A stretch of DNA of 64,000 bases, from assembly GCA_945957365.1 (NCBI GenBank), contig CAMFKI010000007.1, positions 62,001-126,000 on the forward strand. Reading direction: 5' to 3'. This DNA comes from an uncultured Alphaproteobacteria bacterium (GTDB lineage: Bacteria > Pseudomonadota > Alphaproteobacteria > Rhizobiales > Aestuariivirgaceae). Of this stretch, positions 58,349-64,000 are shown piece by piece (the stretch's first letter is position 1; every line of letters starts with the position of its first letter). A program made the translations under genes and the position numbers. Under the pieces are notes generated by a model that made no database searches, was not told the DNA's origin, and worked only from the letters and a program-made list of their open reading frames with translations.

Positions 58349-59685
58349 CGTTTCGCCAGAAGCTCGAAGCGCCACGCCAGCAGCGAGCCGGTGAAGACGA
58401 GGCCGAGCGCCACGCCGCCCCACAGGCCGGGCGCTCCCCAGCCGAACTTGAAGCCGAAGACGTAGCCGCTGCCCAGCCCGATCAGCCAGTAGCCGATGCC
58501 GGCGATGAGGAGCGGCACCACCGCGTCCTTGAGGCCGCGCAGCGCATGCGAAGCGATGGCCTGAAGCCCGTCGAACACCTGGAACACCGCCGCGATCAGC
58601 AGCAGCGTGGCGACGAGCGAGCCGATCTTCGCGAAATTGGGGTCCGCCGGATCGAGGAAGATTCGGCTGATAAGCCCCGGCGCGAAGATCGGGATCACCA
58701 CCAGCAGCAGCGGCACGCCCACTCCCACCAGCATGCCGAGATTGCCGGCCTGCCGCGCCGCCGCAGGGTCGCGCGCGCCGACGAAATAGGCGACGCGCAC
58801 CATGGCGCCCTCCGAAATGCCGAGCGAGATGACGAAGGGAATGGCGATCCAGCCCATCACCATCTGGTAGGACGCGAGTTCCACCGTGCCCATGATGCCG
58901 GACAGCAGCGAAGTCGCGGCGAAGAGGCCCGACTCCATGGCGACGATCCCCGCCACCGGCAGGCCCAGCTTCACCAGCGGCCAGTAGGCGCGGGGCCCGC
59001 CGACGGTTCCGGCGTGAAGCGGCAGGCGACGCTGGCGGATGAGGAAGACGGTATAGACCGCGAGGCACAGGAACTTGAACCACATCGAAACCGCCCAGGC
59101 GAAGCCCGCCCCAGCGATGCCCATCCTGGCGAAGCCGAAGCTGCCGTGAACAAGCCCCTGCATGAGGAAGTAGTTCAGGATGACCGTCACCACGGTGACA
59201 GCCAGCACGAAGCCGGTCTTCATCATTGCCGCCGCGAAACTGCGCAGCACACCGAACCACACGATCGGCAGCATGGCGAAGGCGAAGCCCATGTAGTAGG
59301 GGCCGGCGAGTTCGATCACCTGCGGCTGCTGGCCCAGCGCCTTCAGCACATGTCCGAGGTTGAGCACGACCACCGTGACGACGAGGCCGAGCAGCCCGGC
59401 GAGGATCATGCCGCGCACCAGCTCCGGCACGATGCGCTCGCGGTCGAGCGCACCGCGCGCCTCCGACACCAGCACGCCGACCACGGAAAAGAAACCCATC
59501 AGGATGATGCACATCTGGTAGGAGAGATCGGTGGAGATTCCGGCGGCCGCGAGGTCGATGGCGCCGAGCCTACCCACCACCATCTTGGCGGTGATGATCA
59601 TCATCACGTCGGCGAGGTAGGCGAAGATCAGCGGCAAGGCGATGACGATCAGCGCCTTGATTTCAAGCAGGCGGGGTGGCTTCAC
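58333..59685 (-). CDS. MATE-family multidrug/Na+ exporter
   Basis: A 450-residue exporter with twelve hydrophobic segments in two six-helix repeats. Typical segments are ALPLIFAYLADVMMIITAKMV (about 17-37) near the start and GGVALGLVFTGSLLAWRFELL at the end. The family exports cationic drugs or metabolites using Na+ or H+. The substrate is unknown. The start at 59685 gives the expected N-terminus before helix 1. Confidence 0.9.
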   Translation of the reverse strand: MKPPRLLEIKALIVIALPLIFAYLADVMMIITAKMVVGRLGAIDLAAAGISTDLSYQMCIILMGFFSVVGVLVSEARGALDRERIVPELVRGMILAGLLGLVVTVVVLNLGHVLKALGQQPQVIELAGPYYMGFAFAMLPIVWFGVLRSFAAAMMKTGFVLAVTVVTVILNYFLMQGLVHGSFGFARMGIAGAGFAWAVSMWFKFLCLAVYTVFLIRQRRLPLHAGTVGGPRAYWPLVKLGLPVAGIVAMESGLFAATSLLSGIMGTVELASYQMVMGWIAIPFVISLGISEGAMVRVAYFVGARDPAAARQAGNLGMLVGVGVPLLLVVIPIFAPGLISRIFLDPADPNFAKIGSLVATLLLIAAVFQVFDGLQAIASHALRGLKDAVVPLLIAGIGYWLIGLGSGYVFGFKFGWGAPGLWGGVALGLVFTGSLLAWRFELLAKRQLPE

Positions 59686-59730
59686 GATTCGAATCCTGAC
59701 GTTGCGACAGGCTTAGCGGGTGCCCGCTAA

Positions 59731-61548
59731 TCAGGCAACTCCGCTCTCCTGCTTCACGAAGCGGGTGATCTCGCCAAGGAAAACGTCGGCGAACTGCTGG
59801 AGTTTCGACTCGCCCACGCCGTTCACCTCGCCGAAGTCCCAGCGGGTGAGCGGGCGCTTCGCCGCCATGTCGATCAGCGTGCGGTCGGTGAACACGACAT
59901 AGGCCGGAACCCGGCGTTCCTTGGCGAGCCTGGCCCGCAGCGACTTGAGCCGCTGCAGCAGCTCGTCGGAGACGCCGCCCTGCTCCACCGCCGCCACCAT
60001 CTTGCGCGCCCGCTCCGCCTTGCGCGAACTGCGCGCCGGGTCCTGCCGGTAGCGGAACGCACCCTCGCCCCTCGCCAGGGCGAGCCCCTTGGGCGAGATC
60101 GACAAGCCGCCGAATCCTGCCACGTCGATGGCGAGATAGCCGCCGCCGACCATCTGCCGGATCATCGACTGCCAGTGCTGGCGGCCATGCGCCTTGCCGA
60201 TGCCGAAGACGGGAAGGTCCGTGTGGCGCAGGGCCTCGGCCTTGTCGTTGCTCTTGCCCGCCAGCACATCGGCCACATGCGCCGCGCCGAAGCGCTGGCC
60301 CGTCGTCTTCACCGTCTCGATCACCCACAGCGCCTCCGCCGTGCCGTCGACCAGGTGAACCGGGTTGAGGCAGACATCGCAATTGCCGCAGGGCGCCGAG
60401 TCCTCGCCGAAGTAATAGAGAAGGTTCTGCCGCCGGCATTCCGGCGCCTCGCAATAGGCGACCAGCGCATCGAGGCGCTTGTGCTCGCGTCGACGCCGCT
60501 CGTCGCCGCCCTCCTCCTGGTCGATGAAGCGGCGGCGCATCTGGATGTCGCCCAGGCCATAGACCATCTTCACGTCCGCCGGATTGCCGTCGCGGCCGGC
60601 GCGGCCGATCTCCTGGTAATAGGCATCGAGCGAGGACGGCAGGTCGGCGTGGAACACGAAGCGCACGTCCGGCTTGTCGATGCCCATGCCAAACGCGATG
60701 GTGGCGCAGACGATCACGCCCTTCTCGGTCATGAACAGGCTCTGCGCCTCCGCCCGGTCATCAGCCGTCATGCCGGCGTGATAGGCGATGGCGCGAAAGC
60801 CCTTGGAGACGAGGAAGGCCGCCCACTCCTCCGTCGACTTGCGCGACAGCGCATAGACGATCCCGGACTGGCCTACCCGGCCATCGAGAAAGTCGAGCAG
60901 CTGCTGCTTCGCATTGTCCTTGGGCGCCACGGCGAGCTGCAGGTTGGGCCGGTCGAAGCCCGCGACATAGACCTCCGCATCCCCGCCGAAGATCTTGCCG
61001 ACGATGTCGCGCCGCGTCGCCTCGTCGGCGGTGGCCGTGAAGGCGCCGATCGGCACGCCGGGGAAGGACTGCCGCAGGCTCTGCAGCATGTCGTACTCCG
61101 GCCGGAAGGAAGCTCCCCATTGCGAGATGCAATGCGCCTCGTCGATGGCGATGAGCCTGACGTCGAGCCGCGCCAGCGCCTCGACCATGCGCTCGGTCAT
61201 CAGCCGCTCGGGCGACAGATACAGAAGCCTCACCTCCCCCACCGCCACGCGCCGCCAGATGGCGACGTTCTCGTCCCGGCCTTGTGCGGAATTGATGCTC
61301 TCCGCCGCCACGCCCGCCAGCTTCAGCGCCGCCACCTGGTCCTGCATCAGCGCCACCAGCGGCGAGACCACGATGGCGAGACCGCCCCGCGCCAGCGCCG
61401 GCACCTGGTAGCACAGCGACTTGCCGGAACCCGTCGGCATCACGGCCAGCACGTTGCGGCCCTCGAGCAAGGTCGTGACGATGCCCTCCTGGCCGGGCCG
61501 GAAGCTCTCGTAGCCGAATGTCTTGCGGAGGATATCGTGCGGGGTCAC
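59731..61548 (-). CDS. recQ: ATP-dependent DNA helicase RecQ
   Basis: A 3'-5' helicase of 605 residues acting in recombination and fork repair. Walker A PTGSGKS (about 39-45), DEAH box AIDEAHCISQWG (about 133-144) and QEIGRAGRDG (motif VI) are present. The RecQ zinc domain has CEAPECRRQNLLYYFGE and CGNCDVC, and a C-terminal HRDC domain (about 530-600) includes FGEVNGVGESKLQQFADVFL. It lies between MATE and uvrA, oriented opposite to uvrA. Confidence 0.95.
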   Translation of the reverse strand: MTPHDILRKTFGYESFRPGQEGIVTTLLEGRNVLAVMPTGSGKSLCYQVPALARGGLAIVVSPLVALMQDQVAALKLAGVAAESINSAQGRDENVAIWRRVAVGEVRLLYLSPERLMTERMVEALARLDVRLIAIDEAHCISQWGASFRPEYDMLQSLRQSFPGVPIGAFTATADEATRRDIVGKIFGGDAEVYVAGFDRPNLQLAVAPKDNAKQQLLDFLDGRVGQSGIVYALSRKSTEEWAAFLVSKGFRAIAYHAGMTADDRAEAQSLFMTEKGVIVCATIAFGMGIDKPDVRFVFHADLPSSLDAYYQEIGRAGRDGNPADVKMVYGLGDIQMRRRFIDQEEGGDERRRREHKRLDALVAYCEAPECRRQNLLYYFGEDSAPCGNCDVCLNPVHLVDGTAEALWVIETVKTTGQRFGAAHVADVLAGKSNDKAEALRHTDLPVFGIGKAHGRQHWQSMIRQMVGGGYLAIDVAGFGGLSISPKGLALARGEGAFRYRQDPARSSRKAERARKMVAAVEQGGVSDELLQRLKSLRARLAKERRVPAYVVFTDRTLIDMAAKRPLTRWDFGEVNGVGESKLQQFADVFLGEITRFVKQESGVA

Positions 61549-61563
61549 GTCTCACGTCTCTTC

Positions 61564-61677
61564 TCCCTCCCCCTTGTGGGGAGGGCGGGGTGGGGGTCGG
61601 GCCGCGCATGAGGGCATCTCCTCATTGTGCCACGCCGATCGACCCCCACCCCTGCCCCTCCCCACAAGGGGGAGGGG
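61564..61677. repeat. Long palindromic intergenic repeat
   Basis: Two arms of about 35 bases (CTCCCCCTTGTGGGGAGGG and GGGGTGGGGGTCG on the left; their complements on the right at about 61640-61677) enclose about 40 bases that fold again (ATGAGG/CCTCAT around 61608-61625). Each arm contains its own hairpin CCTCCCC-CTTGT-GGGGAGG. The form resembles intergenic palindromes widespread in alphaproteobacterial genomes. It differs from the repeats at 50248 and 52625. Confidence 0.85.
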
Positions 61678-61819
61678 TTCAGGAGCGACGAGGCCAAGGA
61701 GAGGCTCTAGCTGCTCCCTCGCGATTCGGGGGGTCGCTTATCGATTGCCCCCGCCCGGCATGACTGCCCTGCCCCTGCCGAGCTTGGTGAATAAGTCACC
61801 TCCCACTACCTAAGCGAAC

Positions 61820-61828
61820 TGTGGATAA
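61820..61828 (-). promoter_or_regulatory. Perfect DnaA box (reverse) upstream of uvrA
   Basis: TGTGGATAA is the exact complement of the consensus DnaA box. It lies 60 bases before the uvrA SOS operator. A box in the opposite orientation lies beside the ssb SOS operator. Confidence 0.4.
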
Positions 61829-61888
61829 CCCGAACTCTGCCGCTGCAGCCCCCGTATCATGTAACAAGGCTGGAGCATCCTTGCGGAT

Positions 61889-61903
61889 GTTCTCTTTTTG
61901 ATC
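61889..61903 (+). promoter_or_regulatory. SOS operator of uvrA (one mismatch)
   Basis: GTTC-TCTTTTT-GATC ends 13 bases before the uvrA start. It matches GTTC-N7-GTTC with one mismatch and shares its first 12 bases with the perfect ssb operator at 56240. Its closeness to the start codon suggests a very short leader. Confidence 0.6.
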
Positions 61904-61916
61904 TAGTCGAGATCCC

Positions 61917-64000
61917 ATGCCAGAGCAAAAGAAAGTCCTGTCCATTCAGGGTGCGCGTGAGCACAACCTGAAGAATGTGTCGCTGGAGCTGCCGCGCGAC
62001 AAGCTGATCGTGTTCACGGGCTTGTCCGGCTCCGGCAAGTCGTCGCTCGCCTTCGACACCATCTATGCCGAGGGCCAGCGCCGCTATGTCGAGTCGCTCT
62101 CGGCCTATGCCCGGCAGTTCCTCGAGATGATGCAGAAGCCGGACGTCGACCAGATCGACGGGTTGTCGCCCGCCATCTCGATCGAGCAAAAGACCACGAG
62201 CCGCAACCCGCGCTCGACGGTGGGCACCGTCACCGAGATCTACGACTACATGCGCCTGCTGTTCGCGAGGATCGGCATCGCCTATTCGCCGGCGACCGGC
62301 CTTCCCATCGAAAGCCAGACGGTCACCCAGATGGTCGACCGCGTCATGGCACTGCCCGACGGCACCCGCCTCTACCTGCTGGCCCCCATCGTGCGCGGCC
62401 GCAAGGGCGAGTACCGCAAGGAGCTCGCTGAACTGCAGAAGAAGGGCTTCACCCGCGTCAAGGTCGATGGCCAGTTCCACGAGATCGACAGCGTTCCAGC
62501 ACTGGACAAGAAGTTCAAGCACGACATCGACGTGGTGGTCGACCGCATCGTGGTCAAGCCGGACATCGGCACCAGGCTTGCAGACAGCTTCGAGACCGCG
62601 CTGAAGCTCGCCGACGGCCTCGCCCTTGCCGAGTTCGCCGACAAGCCGCTGCCGGCGTCGGCCACCTCTGAGGAAAGCGCCAACAAGTCGAAGAACGAGA
62701 CGCACGAGCGCCTCATGTTCTCCGAGCGTTTCGCCTGCCCGGTCTCGGGCTTCACCATCGAGGAGATCGAGCCGCGGCTGTTCTCCTTCAACAACCCCTA
62801 TGGCGCCTGCCCAAAGTGCGACGGGCTGGGCACCGAGCTCCACTTCGAGCCGGAGCTCGTGGTGCCGGATTCTTCACTCTCCATGAAGGAAGGCGCGATC
62901 CTGCCCTGGGCGCGCACCGGCAACACGTCCCCCTATTACAACCAGACCCTCGAGGCGCTGGCCAAGCACTACAAGGTGTCGATGTCGACGCCATGGAAGG
63001 ACATTCCGAAGAAGGCGCGCGAGGGCATCCTCTTCGGCACCGGCGAGGACGAGGTCACCATCACCTATGATGACGGCATCCGCGCCTACAAGACCAAGAA
63101 GCCCTTCGAGGGCGTGATCGGCAACATCGAGCGGCGCTGGCGAGAGACCGATTCCGAATGGATGCGGGAGGAACTCTCCAAGTACCAGTCGGACCACCCC
63201 TGCTCTGAGTGCAACGGCTACCGTTTGAAGCCGCAGGCGCTGGCGGTGAAGATTGACCGCAAGCACATCGGCGAGATCTCGGCCCTGTCGATCCGCGAGG
63301 CCAATGAGTGGTTCGGCTCGCTGCCGAAGAAGCTGAAGCCGAAGGACATGGAGATCGCCCAGCGCATCCTCAAGGAAATCAGGGATCGCCTGAAGTTCCT
63401 CGTCGACGTGGGGCTCGACTACCTCAACCTGTCGCGCACCTCCGGCACGCTGTCGGGCGGCGAGAGCCAGCGCATCCGGCTTGCCTCGCAGATCGGCTCG
63501 GGCCTCACCGGCGTGCTCTACGTGCTGGACGAGCCGTCGATCGGCCTGCACCAGCGCGACAATGCGCGGCTGCTCGAAACCCTCGTCCACCTGCGCGACC
63601 TCGGCAACACGGTGATCGTCGTCGAGCATGACGAGGACGCAATCCGGCTCGCCGACTACGTGGTCGACATCGGCCCGGGTGCGGGCGTCCATGGCGGCGA
63701 GATCATCGCGCAAGGAACCCCCGCCGAAATCATGGCGAACCCCAAGTCGCTCACCGGGCAATACCTCACCGGGCGGCAGGCCGTGCCACTGCCGGGCGTG
63801 CGCCGCAAGTGGGAGAAGGGCCGCTCGATCCGCGTCAAGGGCGCGCGCGCCAACAACCTCAAGAACGTCTCGGCAGAGATCCCGCTCGGCGTCTTCACCT
63901 GCGTCACCGGTGTTTCAGGCGGCGGCAAGTCCACCCTCCTCATCGACACGGTCTACAAGGCCGCCGCGAGAAAGCTCATGGGCACGCGCGAGGCGCCGGC
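61917..64000 (+). CDS. uvrA: Excinuclease ABC subunit A, N-terminal part (runs off window end)
   Basis: DNA damage sensor of nucleotide excision repair. 694 codons are present of a protein usually about 950-1000 residues. The first Walker [10 protein letters not shown] (about 35-43), signature LSGGESQR, Walker [11 protein letters not shown] and the second Walker [10 protein letters not shown] are visible. The first zinc finger reads CPVS (274-277) and CPKC (298-301): the second Cys of the usual CPxC pair is Ser277. The second zinc site CSECNGYRL is intact. The start at 61917 gives the conserved [13 protein letters not shown]-terminus. Confidence 0.96.
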   Translation, partial: MPEQKKVLSIQGAREHNLKNVSLELPRDKLIVFTGLSGSGKSSLAFDTIYAEGQRRYVESLSAYARQFLEMMQKPDVDQIDGLSPAISIEQKTTSRNPRSTVGTVTEIYDYMRLLFARIGIAYSPATGLPIESQTVTQMVDRVMALPDGTRLYLLAPIVRGRKGEYRKELAELQKKGFTRVKVDGQFHEIDSVPALDKKFKHDIDVVVDRIVVKPDIGTRLADSFETALKLADGLALAEFADKPLPASATSEESANKSKNETHERLMFSERFACPVSGFTIEEIEPRLFSFNNPYGACPKCDGLGTELHFEPELVVPDSSLSMKEGAILPWARTGNTSPYYNQTLEALAKHYKVSMSTPWKDIPKKAREGILFGTGEDEVTITYDDGIRAYKTKKPFEGVIGNIERRWRETDSEWMREELSKYQSDHPCSECNGYRLKPQALAVKIDRKHIGEISALSIREANEWFGSLPKKLKPKDMEIAQRILKEIRDRLKFLVDVGLDYLNLSRTSGTLSGGESQRIRLASQIGSGLTGVLYVLDEPSIGLHQRDNARLLETLVHLRDLGNTVIVVEHDEDAIRLADYVVDIGPGAGVHGGEIIAQGTPAEIMANPKSLTGQYLTGRQAVPLPGVRRKWEKGRSIRVKGARANNLKNVSAEIPLGVFTCVTGVSGGGKSTLLIDTVYKAAARKLMGTREAP

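Larger units (their letters stand above)
61549..61916. other. 368-base intergenic region between recQ and uvrA
   Basis: Besides the long palindrome at 61564-61677, it holds a perfect DnaA box in reverse orientation at 61820-61828 and the uvrA SOS operator at 61889-61903. No open frame in it looks like a gene. The recQ promoter is presumably near 61550-61600 on the minus strand, but no clear match was seen. Confidence 0.7.

Noticed and set aside
61549..61813. Plus-strand open frames of about 80-96 codons between recQ and uvrA
   Set aside because: They run through the palindromic repeat and are rich in Pro, Arg and Gly as expected from the repeat's base composition.

Overview
The window is chromosomal DNA of high GC content from an alphaproteobacterium, most likely a Hyphomicrobiales (Rhizobiales)-type organism. 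The evidence is the ppiD-trp-moaC-moeA-lexA gene order, an SOS operator of the alphaproteobacterial form (GTTC-N7-GTTC), the ClpS/ClpA pair, the porin type, and the general codon use. The genus cannot be fixed from the sequence. No prophage, insertion sequence, CRISPR array or rRNA was seen. There is one tRNA gene (Lys, TTT).

Layout. 0-9 kb: the start of tpiA (minus) diverges from ppiD, followed by a tightly overlapping trpE-trpG-trpD-trpC-moaC-moeA run and lexA. 9-24 kb: two glutathione-transferase-like genes, a UbiH-type hydroxylase, hspQ, a Tat-exported beta-carbonic anhydrase downstream of a bestrophin-type channel, an RND efflux pair, an MFS exporter, glmS and glmU (minus), tRNA-Lys and an APC permease.

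24-34 kb: an apparent six-gene minus-strand operon, gadB-gadC-glsA-(50-residue CcoQ-like protein)-porin-marC, which looks like an extended glutamate-dependent acid-resistance system. Divergent from it is a 989-residue fusion of a fold-type-I PLP enzyme with a D-2-hydroxyacid (phosphoglycerate-type) dehydrogenase. The fusion converges on a polar amino acid ABC importer operon that ends in an M20 amidohydrolase.

38-48 kb: clpA and clpS, an alpha/beta hydrolase with an 8-oxoguanine deaminase, and a divergent PotFGHI-like ABC importer with a hairpin after the binding-protein gene, then an orphan CoxG-like gene. 48-56 kb: queA-tgt, two cyclophilins, coaD, a LysE exporter, gyrA and ssb, with two dispersed palindromic repeats. 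56-64 kb: RidA, an overlooked 47-codon gene, a LysR regulator, a YkgJ-type Cys-cluster protein, a MATE exporter, recQ, a long palindromic repeat, and uvrA running off the end.

The points most worth following are these: the PLP-enzyme/dehydrogenase fusion beside the gad operon; the CcoQ-like small protein inside that operon; the bestrophin/periplasmic carbonic anhydrase pair; a Tgt that has lost most of its zinc ligands; and near-identical SOS operators in front of ssb and uvrA, which suggest that a block of genes now separates a once-shared divergent promoter.
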